DNA of 64,000 nt, from assembly GCF_902459535.1 (NCBI RefSeq), contig NZ_LR699554.1:3162001-3226000 (forward strand). Reading direction: 5' to 3'. This document shows, in pieces, positions 1-8,366 of this stretch; within the stretch, counting starts at the first letter, position 1, and each line of letters begins with the position of its first letter. The DNA is from Paraburkholderia dioscoreae. Its GTDB lineage: Bacteria > Pseudomonadota > Gammaproteobacteria > Burkholderiales > Burkholderiaceae. A model generated the notes under the pieces. The model searched no databases. It had not been told where the DNA came from and saw only the letters and a list, made by a program, of their open reading frames with translations. The position numbers and the translations under genes were made by a program.

Positions 1-1
1 C

Positions 2-283
2 GAGGGCGATCTGCAGATCTCGTCCTTCGGAACGCATGCGCCGCGACGCACAGCCAGCGAGCCGGTTTCGACTACACCGCTTGAAGGATTGGAGGAGGCG
101 TTGCGTCATCTTTTCGGTAACGCGGAAGGCAACCTGTTCGAACAGATCGAAGATACCGTCATGCGTGTGGCGTTCGACTTCTGCTACCGGAATCAGATTC
201 AGGCGGCACGACTGCTGGGCATCAGCCGCAACGTGCTGCGGGCACGCCTGATTCGCGCCAAACAGATTTCGGCGCAGAAATAG
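2..283 (+). CDS. Sigma54-dependent Fis-type regulator, C-terminal fragment (SfnR-like)
   Basis: The gene runs in from the left edge, so only about 93 C-terminal residues are visible; the reading frame is open from base 2. The end carries a Fis-type helix-turn-helix (QAARLLGISRNVLRARL), the DNA-binding module found at the C-terminus of sigma54 enhancer-binding proteins. The LLGISRNVLRARL ending is typical of SfnR-type activators of sulfone and sulfonate use. The AAA+ and any sensor domain lie outside the window. It faces an SfnB/DszC-like oxidoreductase at 401-1642, which supports an organosulfur role, but that link is inferred. The family call is solid; the SfnR assignment is tentative. Confidence 0.8.
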   Translation, partial: EGDLQISSFGTHAPRRTASEPVSTTPLEGLEEALRHLFGNAEGNLFEQIEDTVMRVAFDFCYRNQIQAARLLGISRNVLRARLIRAKQISAQK

Positions 284-400
284 GCGCAATTGCATCTGGC
301 GGGGCCGATACGTCATTTTCTGCACCGTTGAACCGATAAGCGAGCCGACCGTAAGACCGGCCCACATGACACTGCGTGCTAACCGCGAAACCGGATCAGA

Positions 401-1642
401 TCACACTGCTCTGCTGTTGCCGATCTGCCAGACGAAGGGCGGCTCCTTGCCATTGATTTCCCAGTCACCAATGATCCGTTCCTTGTAGATAAGCGGATTG
501 TGCGATGCCGCTGTGCGTGCGTTCCGCCAGTGCCGGTCCAATAGTTTGCTTTCGCTGACGCCCGACGCGCCGAGCGCATTGAACAGATCGGTCGTCGCCT
601 GAAGAATCAGACCTGCCACAGCCACCTGCGCCTTTGCGGATTCTATTTCGGCCGCCACGTTTGCAGCCTGTTCGGCCTCACGGTCCGCGCCGAAGCGGGC
701 TTCGTACGCTCTTTGCGACGGCTCTGCCGCGCGCACTGCCGCAGCCTCCGCAGCGTACACGCGCGCCGCGATCTGCCCCACCACCTGCTGAACCTGAACG
801 TCTTCGCTAACGCGTGGCGCGTTGCCGTGGCTATAGATCCGGGTGCGATTGCGCACCTCACGCGAGATGTCACGCAATGCCGCGCGTCCCGTACCCGCGA
901 TCACGGCGATCAGTACGAGTTGATAGAACGCCGTCTGGTATTTGAAGCGCGTAGAGAAGTCGATGATGTTCTCTTCTTCGACCACGGCGTTTTCAAACAC
1001 GGAGGTCCCGCTTCCGGTGGTACGTTGGCCAAATCCGTCCCAATCGTCGCTTTGTTTGACGCCGGCCTGATGCGTATTCACTGCGGCGATGACATCCGCG
1101 CCGTTGTCGTCGCGCTGCGCGTAGACGTCGATCCAGTCGGCAAAGATGCTCCCCGTGCTGTAATACTTGGTTCCGTTGACGACCCATTGGTTGCCGCGGC
1201 GCGAGACGCGCGTGATGACGTCGCCTATCTTGACTTCGCCGACTTCGGTCCACGCATTGCCGACTATTTCACCCGCTACGAAGCGCTGGAGCCATTTGTC
1301 CCGCGCCGCGCCGGGCGCGGCATTAATCCTGTCCTCGACGAAAGCGAAATGGCCGCGCAACGCCTGCGGCAGACTCGAGTCGGCCTCGGCCAGTTCGATC
1401 AGTAGCTGCACGAGTTGCGGAAGCGTCGCGCCGGCGCCGCCGTACTCGATCGGTACTCTGACCGCGCCGAAGCCGGCAGCCTTCAGCCAGGCAATCTGCT
1501 CGTGCGGCAATGCGAGAGTGCGTTCGCGTTCGAGCGCGCCTTCTGCAATCCGGTTGAAGATGGGGCGGAATCTGGCGGCCAGCTGTTCATAGTCGGTACC
1601 GCGTGAAAGTGGCGATGTTTCGTGTTGGTTTCGTGCTGTCAT
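401..1642 (-). CDS. SfnB/DszC-like acyl-CoA dehydrogenase-fold flavin oxidoreductase
   Basis: A protein of about 413 residues with the acyl-CoA dehydrogenase fold: N-terminal helical domain, central beta domain (GNAWTEVG, VNGTKYYSTGSIFADW) and C-terminal helical bundle. The closest families are the FMNH2-dependent monooxygenases DszC and SfnB, which act on organosulfur compounds; the usual acyl-CoA dehydrogenase catalytic Glu motif is not evident. I place the start at 1642 because GGAG lies about 8 bases upstream and homology begins there; the frame stays open to 1726. It converges with the sigma54 activator fragment at 2-283. Likely role: oxygenation or desulfurisation of an alkyl or aryl sulfur compound in the cytoplasm. 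Substrate unknown. Confidence 0.8.
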   Translation of the reverse strand: MTARNQHETSPLSRGTDYEQLAARFRPIFNRIAEGALERERTLALPHEQIAWLKAAGFGAVRVPIEYGGAGATLPQLVQLLIELAEADSSLPQALRGHFAFVEDRINAAPGAARDKWLQRFVAGEIVGNAWTEVGEVKIGDVITRVSRRGNQWVVNGTKYYSTGSIFADWIDVYAQRDDNGADVIAAVNTHQAGVKQSDDWDGFGQRTTGSGTSVFENAVVEEENIIDFSTRFKYQTAFYQLVLIAVIAGTGRAALRDISREVRNRTRIYSHGNAPRVSEDVQVQQVVGQIAARVYAAEAAAVRAAEPSQRAYEARFGADREAEQAANVAAEIESAKAQVAVAGLILQATTDLFNALGASGVSESKLLDRHWRNARTAASHNPLIYKERIIGDWEINGKEPPFVWQIGNSRAV

Positions 1643-1923
1643 GCGCCAGCTCCAAGGTCGATGTGTGGAATGAGGCGGAGCGATCCGGCTCCCGTCATGA
1701 AGAACAGAGAGCACAAGATATGCCATCGCGCTAACCGTCTATCGGCCTTGATGAATGAGGAGAGCAAAGAATTTTCGCTGCTGGCGCCGAAGCAGTGTGC
1801 TGGTGAACTGCTTGCTTGGGAGCAGCGCACAGCGTTGTAGCGCCGGCTTGTCCGCTGAAGCTCGAACCACTGGTTGGCCGCCGCAGCGTGGCAGATGTCT
1901 GCGCGGAGGCCCGACATGGCTGC

Positions 1924-4086
1924 TCATGCCGATGTCGAGAGAATCGCTTCGACCACCGCCTCCCGCGCCAGCAGATAACCTTCGCTACGCGGTCCGCCGT
2001 TGATCGCCGCATCGATAAATGCACGCTTGGCGGATTCATCCGCGAATCCGGCCGGAAAGATCGAATCGATATCGGAGAAGAAAGTCGAGAACGGGCAGAT
2101 CTGGCAAGCAGACGCGAGCGGAGCCTGCCAAAGCGCGCCGCCCACGTTCGCCACAGGCGCCATGTTGTTGATGTCGGCCAGCCGGGTCAATGCGTGCCGG
2201 TCTTCGGACACGAGATGCAGGCGCTCTTCCCAGATCAGCAGTTGCGCCAGCTTCACGAATGCGCCATTGCGCTTGAGGCCCTGTGGCGCGCGGGGGCGAG
2301 TCGCCAGCCAGCCCGCCAGTCGCTCGGCCGGCATCGGCGCAGCGATCGCGTAACCTTGCACGGCATCCGCGCCCAGAATTCCAATGGCGTCGAGCAGGTC
2401 GACGTGTTCGATACCTTCGACCACCACCGACTTCCCGAGCGAGTGACCGAGCCTCGTCAACTGATAGATGAAGCGCAATACGCTATTGGCATCCTGATCG
2501 GCAAGGTTCGTGATGTTGCGATCAATCTTGATCCAGTCGAACGGCAACTGCCGCAGACGGTTCAGGCTGCTGTGACCCGAGCCCAGATCGTCTTCCGCGA
2601 GAATCACGCCCAGCGCCTTGAAGCGGTTCAGTGCCTGAAGGATGTCGTTGCTCGCGGGCAGATCGTCGGTTTCCAGCACCTCTAGCGTGAGAACATGTGG
2701 CGGGCAGCCGTGCTGCGCGAGTGCGTGCTGCGTCGCGGTGAAATAGCGGGCATCGCTGAGCGCAGCGGGAGGAAGGTTGACCGATACCGCAAGGTCGATG
2801 TCGTCCCGCAACCATGCATTTCTCTGCGCGAGAGCCTGGTTCAGGCCGCTCACGTAGAGATCGAAAAAGTCGTTCGAGGACAGGACCGGAAAAAATGCAG
2901 CGGGGCTCAGAATACGGTCCCCGTCCCGCAAGCGGGCGAGCGCCTCGATTTTCGTCACCTCTCCCGTCCCGAGGTCGAGTAAGGGCTGGTAATACATCAG
3001 CAACGCTTCAGAGTGGAGAAGCTCGGTCCAGCGCTGCCGTTGCGTATAGGGCACGGTGCGCGTGCGACCTTCGAAGTTTTCGATCCTGTCGATCGCGAGC
3101 CCCAGCAGACTCTGGAGCATGGCAACAAACGCGCTCTGATCTTCCGACGAATACCCGCCCGGATACGCGCTATAGAGCGAAAGAATCGCCTTCGCCGTTC
3201 TGCCCGGCTGCCGCAACGGAATCGCGATGCTGGAGCGAAAGCCGGCTATTCCTGCCCGCTCCCGCCAGGGTTTCATGCTTGGGTCCGTTGCAATATCGAT
3301 CACCCGGTGCACCTCGCCGCTGCGCCACGCGCGCCCTGCCGGCCCCTGCCCTTGCGGCTGCAGCGGATCTGTGGTGATCTGGTATTCGGCACCCGCCTCG
3401 ACGTGCGACACATACGTGCGGATCGCGCCGCCCGACGCGGACTCGAACCGGAACACCCCTTGTGAGTCAGGCCGGCCGACGGAACACCCTGCTACTTCTT
3501 CGTGGCGGCCAAGCAGATTCACCGTGAGGCTGATCAGGTCGGTGTAAGTCTCAGCCTCCCACGCAACGCGCGTGAGGGACATCAAAACCTGCTGCCGCGA
3601 CGCCTGAATCTGTTGATATGCCTCGGTCTGGAAGGCAAGGTCACGAGTCAAGCGACGCCCCAACAGTGACAGTGCTTCGTTGTACGGCGCCGGGTCAATG
3701 CAACGGCGAATCTCCGCCGAGAGAATGATCCTGCTGCGCACCAGTTCTTCCCGGTCGAGGCCGACAATCGCGTGCACGCGGCCCACCCTCAACGCCATCT
3801 CGCGATGTGCCTGTGCGGTCAGATCGGGGGAGGCCATCTTCAGGAGCGTTTCTCGCTGCTTCGCTTTCAGGTGCGCCAGCTCGGCAGGCGAAAGCGCATC
3901 GAGAATGGCTTGCGACCTCGGCAGTGCTGCCAGTTTCAGGTAGAAGGCGTCGACTATATCCGCAGCGTGATCAGTCAACGCACTGAACAGCGAGGTAAAA
4001 ACGAACCCACGTTCCGGACCGTAAAGATCCGCTTCGTCATCCATCAAATGATTACTTCCGCCGCTGCTTTGCGCAGGATTCGCCAT
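1924..4086 (-). CDS. Globin-coupled GAF-EAL cyclic-di-GMP phosphodiesterase
   Basis: A 720-residue cytoplasmic signalling protein. Residues about 20-170 form a globin-coupled sensor; H105 in GRVHAIVGL is the likely proximal haem ligand. A GAF domain spans about 180-340 and an EAL domain about 355-600. The EAL motif is at 381-383 (IEALARL), and N437 (VNLPP), E469 (EVLE), D499-D500 (EDDLGSG), K520 (IKIDR), E557 (VVVEGIE) and Q577 are kept, so it is probably an active c-di-GMP hydrolase tuned by O2 or another haem ligand. There is no GGDEF domain. A C-terminal tail (about 610-720) has a CQICPF motif whose role is unknown. An alternative ATG at 4044 has a better Shine-Dalgarno (GGAAG). Confidence 0.85.
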   Translation of the reverse strand: MANPAQSSGGSNHLMDDEADLYGPERGFVFTSLFSALTDHAADIVDAFYLKLAALPRSQAILDALSPAELAHLKAKQRETLLKMASPDLTAQAHREMALRVGRVHAIVGLDREELVRSRIILSAEIRRCIDPAPYNEALSLLGRRLTRDLAFQTEAYQQIQASRQQVLMSLTRVAWEAETYTDLISLTVNLLGRHEEVAGCSVGRPDSQGVFRFESASGGAIRTYVSHVEAGAEYQITTDPLQPQGQGPAGRAWRSGEVHRVIDIATDPSMKPWRERAGIAGFRSSIAIPLRQPGRTAKAILSLYSAYPGGYSSEDQSAFVAMLQSLLGLAIDRIENFEGRTRTVPYTQRQRWTELLHSEALLMYYQPLLDLGTGEVTKIEALARLRDGDRILSPAAFFPVLSSNDFFDLYVSGLNQALAQRNAWLRDDIDLAVSVNLPPAALSDARYFTATQHALAQHGCPPHVLTLEVLETDDLPASNDILQALNRFKALGVILAEDDLGSGHSSLNRLRQLPFDWIKIDRNITNLADQDANSVLRFIYQLTRLGHSLGKSVVVEGIEHVDLLDAIGILGADAVQGYAIAAPMPAERLAGWLATRPRAPQGLKRNGAFVKLAQLLIWEERLHLVSEDRHALTRLADINNMAPVANVGGALWQAPLASACQICPFSTFFSDIDSIFPAGFADESAKRAFIDAAINGGPRSEGYLLAREAVVEAILSTSA

Positions 4087-4392
4087 AAGCTTGCAGTCTC
4101 TTGTGTCAATAGCGCGACGCATGTCCGGCGACGAACACCGGCGCTGACAATGCAGTTTCGATGAGCCGCCTGCACTCCCGGCATCGCATGAATGGATGTA
4201 CGTGAACCCTATCATAGGGCATCCGTGCCCCATCCCGACATACCGCATATTCAGGGCCGCAGCGCGTCGCGCTTGATCGCCGTCAAACCCGGCCGCGCCG
4301 CATCGTCTACCGTGTTCAGAGTAGAAGGTCGACGGGGGCTCGCCGCCGCGCGGCAATGTCCACCGCCAATGCCTGGTCACCCGGAAGGAATC
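4087..4392. other. Intergenic region between divergent phosphodiesterase and LemA-like genes
   Basis: About 300 bases between two divergent genes, expected to hold both promoters. Frames continue open from both genes into this stretch, but there are no better-supported starts and no family signal in it. I see no clear operator or hairpin. Confidence 0.4.
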
Positions 4393-5055
4393 ATGATGGC
4401 AGCGACGCTGAACGCCGCATTCAATGCAGCAGCCAGACCGTTCACGAAAACGGTTTGCTTCATTGCTGCTGCCTTCGCGCTTCTGGCAGCAGGCGGCTGC
4501 CAAACCTACGTCGTGCCGCCGAACGACGCTGAACTCAAGGCCTCATTGACAGACGTACTGGATCTCTATTCGCAGCGGCTGCGTCTCGTCAGCCGGATGA
4601 CGGTAATCGCAAAAGACAAACTGAAGCGCGGGACGTCTACCCTCGCGGCGATTGCAAGCGCGCGCACGCGGGTTGTTGCCGCAGCGGCCACGCCCGCGCT
4701 TGCAAATGATCCCATTGCGTTCGCGCGTTTCGACGTTGCGCAAAGACAGCTCACCGAAGCAGTGTCCGCATTGATGGTCGAAGCCGAATCCGAACCGCGG
4801 CTGAATTCGGACGCCACTTTCCGTGCGCTTCAGGGCAACCTCGCCATCTGGTCGACTCGTATTGGATCCGCCCGCACCCGCTACGACCAGGCGGCCCAGA
4901 TCTACAACGCAACGCTGCATACATTTCCGCATAACATTGCAGCCAGGCTGTGCGCTGAACAGGAGAAACCTGTTTTCAGCGTAATGGACCGCCGGCCTTC
5001 AGGAAGCCTCCCGCACATCGACTTCCGGGAATTGCGTGGGACTCTACGCGTCTAG
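4393..5055 (+). CDS. LemA-family lipoprotein
   Basis: A 220-residue predicted lipoprotein. Residues 1-36 form a signal peptide ending in a lipobox-like LAAGGC with the lipid-bearing Cys at 36. The rest resembles the LemA helical family: the C-terminal block with ALQGNLAIWSTRIGSARTRY, then YNATLHTFPHNI and the QEKPVF end, matches the LemA pattern of RRYN, TFPNN and EKPYF. About 25 residues follow the normal LemA end. Start chosen at 4393 from AAGGAA 5 bases upstream; a second ATG follows at 4396. LemA proteins are envelope proteins of unclear function. It is divergent from the globin-GAF-EAL gene, so shared control is possible but not shown. Confidence 0.8.
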   Translation: MMAATLNAAFNAAARPFTKTVCFIAAAFALLAAGGCQTYVVPPNDAELKASLTDVLDLYSQRLRLVSRMTVIAKDKLKRGTSTLAAIASARTRVVAAAATPALANDPIAFARFDVAQRQLTEAVSALMVEAESEPRLNSDATFRALQGNLAIWSTRIGSARTRYDQAAQIYNATLHTFPHNIAARLCAEQEKPVFSVMDRRPSGSLPHIDFRELRGTLRV

Positions 5056-5096
5056 CCGCCAGAACAAGGGGCCACGCTGTTTCCAGTAATGGCTGG

Positions 5097-6347
5097 CTAG
5101 AACCGGTGGCGCAGACCGACAGCCGCGACGAATTGATTCGCCCCCGAGGCACGCGAAAAGTTCGAGATCTGGGCGCCCTGAATTCCCGTGCCCTGTAACT
5201 GGTTCGCACGTTGATATAACGCCTCGGCATACACGTCGGTTCGCTGTGAAAGGAAATACGTGTTCAACAACCCGAGCTGATGCCATTTCGGATAACGCAC
5301 GCCGGCAGGTGTGTCGAACCGGCCATATGTAAATACGTAATTGGCCGAGACATGCCATTTGGGCGTAATGAAGTAGCGCAAATTGACCTCGGCATTTTCG
5401 AAGCGGACATTGTCGTGTGGCAGCGAAATCGCCGTATCGGCGACGTTGTTGATCGACGTTGCGTTGTCGAGCCGTGTTTCGCTCAGCACCAGACCGACAA
5501 GCGCGTCGTTGTACCGGTAGTTTCCGCCCAATGCGTACGTCCGTTGTCGATCGGCGTTGAAAGGCGCTCCCGCCGGTTCCGAGCCTTCCGTATTGGCAGT
5601 AGCGAGGTTCGAAGCGTGGTTGAACTGGAAGTAACCCGCACCAACGCGCATGCCGCCATAGTGGTAGCTGGCGCCCAGGCTGTACTCGCGGCTGTCGTCA
5701 AATGCGCCGGCCTTGTTTGAAAAGCCATACGTGCCGCCGAACGTCAGCCCGTGAAACTCCGGGCTCGAGTATTTGACCGAATTGTTCGTACGCGTGTAGT
5801 TATCCAGATTGTCGTTGTCGTACGGATGCGCGAAAGCCGTACCGCCGTATGCTGTTCCGCCGAGTGCGAAAGGCTCGACGTATTGAACCACTGCGTCGAA
5901 CTGGCGGCCCAGCGTGACCGTTCCCGTACTCTTCGAAGCGAGCCCCACAAACGACTGAAACCCGAACAATCGCCCCTGCTGCGCGGCTGTTCCCGTCATG
6001 ACGGAAAAGCCGTTGGTCAGCGTAAAGAGCGCATTCAGGTCGTGGGTAATGGGTTCTTCGCCCGTCAGCGCCCAGCGGCTGATGTTGACGTCACCGTTTT
6101 TTGCTTGCCAGGCCGACTGATGTCCCGACGTGTTGCCCGCATCGCTAACGTATGCAATGCCGGCGTCCATTGATCCGGTCAGCCGCAGCGAAGCTTGTGC
6201 ATGAACGAGCGGCGACGTCATGGCCAGAAGCATGGTGAGTCGCAGCCGTGCGTGACGCCCAGTACCACGGCGATGCCAGTGGTTGTCCCCAAAGTGCGCG
6301 CAACGCGCGGCGGCGCGGCTTTGAGCCGCTTGCCTATGATTTTTCAT
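5097..6347 (-). CDS. Outer-membrane porin (OmpC/Omp32-type)
   Basis: A 416-residue trimeric beta-barrel porin of the betaproteobacterial general-diffusion family. Support: beta-strand repeats throughout, AHPYDNDNLDNY, the GLASKSTGTVTLGRQFD strand, and a C-terminal aromatic signature ending in RHRF. The N-terminus is unusual: about 38 residues rich in Arg and His precede a short hydrophobic stretch (LRLTMLLAMTSPLVHA) that ends at an Ala-x-Ala-like cleavage site. The true start may therefore be internal, or the leader may have diverged. The first barrel strand reads ASLRLTGSMDAG where the other porins here have SSVTLYG. Transcribed divergently from the CoA-transferase at 6751. Confidence 0.88.
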   Translation of the reverse strand: MKNHRQAAQSRAAARCAHFGDNHWHRRGTGRHARLRLTMLLAMTSPLVHAQASLRLTGSMDAGIAYVSDAGNTSGHQSAWQAKNGDVNISRWALTGEEPITHDLNALFTLTNGFSVMTGTAAQQGRLFGFQSFVGLASKSTGTVTLGRQFDAVVQYVEPFALGGTAYGGTAFAHPYDNDNLDNYTRTNNSVKYSSPEFHGLTFGGTYGFSNKAGAFDDSREYSLGASYHYGGMRVGAGYFQFNHASNLATANTEGSEPAGAPFNADRQRTYALGGNYRYNDALVGLVLSETRLDNATSINNVADTAISLPHDNVRFENAEVNLRYFITPKWHVSANYVFTYGRFDTPAGVRYPKWHQLGLLNTYFLSQRTDVYAEALYQRANQLQGTGIQGAQISNFSRASGANQFVAAVGLRHRF

Positions 6348-6750
6348 TGGATGATGCGTAGAGTTGATATCGACGCCGGTCAGTGGTCCCCGTGACCTGT
6401 TTTCTATGGCGTGCGATTGTTGAGCGAATATTCCGCTCGCCTTTTTACCATCGCACTATCGCGGCTATATAGATGTCAATGTGCAAGGCACTCTTCCACC
6501 GGGCGTCGCTAATGGCGCTGCGCAATGCGTTCGATATGACGGGCGCCATGAGAGCCGCGCCCGGCCCGCCTGCCTTGATATGAGTCAATTGCCGCGCAGG
6601 CGATGCGCGCTACCGTCTCTTCTACCGTCCGCCATTTCAGTGCGATCATGCGGGGTGTCCTGCCGGGGTTGCCGAAGACATCCGCCCCGTTGCAGCCGGC
6701 GCGTGCGCGTTACCCGAGATTGTCCATCCTCCGTCAGGCGAATCCGAATC
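6348..6750. other. Intergenic region, divergent promoters
   Basis: About 400 bases between the porin (minus) and the CoA-transferase (plus). The CoA-transferase frame is open back to 6481, but those residues show no homology and are rich in Arg and Cys, so I treat them as non-coding. The AT-richer stretch 6420-6480 is the likely promoter zone. No other feature seen. Confidence 0.4.
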
Positions 6751-8265
6751 ATGAGCTCCCCTCGCATTCTTTCCTCTGCGCTTCTTGCGCGCGTCTGCAG
6801 CGCCGACCAGGCGGCTTCATTCATCCAGCCGGACATGACCGTCGCCATGAGCGGCTTTACGGGCGCGGGCTACCCCAAAGCGGTGCCGGGCGCGCTGGCG
6901 GGTCACATCGAAGCCGCGCATGCGCGTGGCGAGGCGTTCAGGATCAACGTGCTGACGGGAGCGTCGACCGCGCCGGAACTCGACGGCGTACTGGCGCGAG
7001 CGAACGGCATCACCATGCGGCTGCCGTATCAGTCGGACCCCTTGTTACGCGACAAAATCAACGCAGGCGAGATGGAATATCTCGATCTTCATCTGAGCCA
7101 TGTCGCCCAGCATGCGTGGTTCGGTTTCTTCGGAAAGATAGACGTCGCCATTGTGGAAGTGAGCGGCATCCGCGAGGACGGCCTGCTGATTCCGTCGTCA
7201 TCTGTCGGCAACAACAAGACATGGCTCGAACTGGCCGATAAAGTGATTCTGGAAGTCAACTCGCGTCAGCCGGCCGGGCTGGATGGCATGCACGATATTT
7301 ACTACGGCACGGCCCTGCCACCTCACCGCGTACCCATTCCGTTACTCACGCCCGGCGACAGGATCGGCGAAGCCTACCTGCGTTGCGATCCGGACAAGAT
7401 CGTCGCGATCGTCGAAACCGATGCGCCGGACCGGAGCAACAGTTTCTCCCCACCCGATGCCACGTCCAGGCAGATTGCCGGGCACCTGATCGAATTCCTG
7501 CGTCATGAAGTGGCTCACGGCAGGCTGCCTGCGGGGCTCCTGCCATTGCAATCCGGAGTGGGCAACATCACGAATGCCGTGCTGGCGGAACTGGCGGAAG
7601 CCGGCTTCAAAGGACTGACTGCGTTCACCGAAGTGATTCAGGACGCCATGCTCGATTTGCTCGAGAACGGCACACTCAGCGTCGCCTCGGCCACCGCGCT
7701 TTCGTTGAGCCCGCCGGCGACACTTCGTTTTGCCGAGGAAATCGACCGTTTGCGCGAGCGCATCGTCTTGCGGCCGCAGGAAATCAGCAATCACCCGGAA
7801 CTCGTCAGACGCCTCGGTTGCATTGCCATGAACGGCATGATCGAAGCGGACATCTACGGCAACGTCAATTCGACTCATGTAATGGGAAGCCGCATCCAGA
7901 ACGGCATCGGTGGCTCCGGCGACTTCGCCCGCAATGGCTATCTCGCCTGTTTCATGTCCGCCAGCACCGCGAAGGGCGGCGACATTTCCCGGATCGTGCC
8001 AATGGCGAGCCACGTCGACCACACCGAACACGACGTCTCGGTGATCGTGACCGAGCAGGGTCTTGCCGATTTGCGCGGCCTGTCGCCGAAGCAGCGCGCG
8101 CGTCAGGTGATTGCGAACTGCGCGCACCCGGACTATCGTCCGCTTCTCGAAGACTACTTCCAGCGCGCCTGCTCCAACAGCTTCGGCAAGCACACTCCGC
8201 ACCTTCTGGATGAATCGCTCGCGTGGCATGAGCGATATATCCGTACGGGTTCGATGAAGCCCTGA
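6751..8265 (+). CDS. Acetyl-CoA hydrolase / succinyl-CoA:acetate CoA-transferase family protein
   Basis: A 504-residue cytoplasmic enzyme of the class I CoA-transferase/acetyl-CoA hydrolase family (Cat1, AarC, ScpC). E294 in TAFTEVIQDAM fits the catalytic glutamate that forms the glutamyl-CoA thioester. The GVGNITNAVL motif (269-278) and the late block NGMIEADIYGNVNSTHVMG with GIGGSGDFARN are family hallmarks. It probably moves CoA between succinyl-CoA and acetate or propionate, or hydrolyses acetyl-CoA. ATG at 6751 is chosen because family homology begins there; the Shine-Dalgarno is weak (CAGGCG, about 12 bases away). It stands alone, convergent with the FUSC gene. Confidence 0.9.
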   Translation: MSSPRILSSALLARVCSADQAASFIQPDMTVAMSGFTGAGYPKAVPGALAGHIEAAHARGEAFRINVLTGASTAPELDGVLARANGITMRLPYQSDPLLRDKINAGEMEYLDLHLSHVAQHAWFGFFGKIDVAIVEVSGIREDGLLIPSSSVGNNKTWLELADKVILEVNSRQPAGLDGMHDIYYGTALPPHRVPIPLLTPGDRIGEAYLRCDPDKIVAIVETDAPDRSNSFSPPDATSRQIAGHLIEFLRHEVAHGRLPAGLLPLQSGVGNITNAVLAELAEAGFKGLTAFTEVIQDAMLDLLENGTLSVASATALSLSPPATLRFAEEIDRLRERIVLRPQEISNHPELVRRLGCIAMNGMIEADIYGNVNSTHVMGSRIQNGIGGSGDFARNGYLACFMSASTAKGGDISRIVPMASHVDHTEHDVSVIVTEQGLADLRGLSPKQRARQVIANCAHPDYRPLLEDYFQRACSNSFGKHTPHLLDESLAWHERYIRTGSMKP

Positions 8266-8366
8266 GAAAAATCGCGTACCAGGTGCGCTACGAACCGTGG
8301 AACTGGAACATGACCTGAACGCCGCCGTGTCGATGTTCAAGTTATAAGTCCCTCGGGTTCGCGCGC

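Noticed and set aside
8277..8346. Short frames after the CoA-transferase stop that read like a protein tail
   Set aside because: Too short to separate a gene remnant from chance; no upstream continuation.
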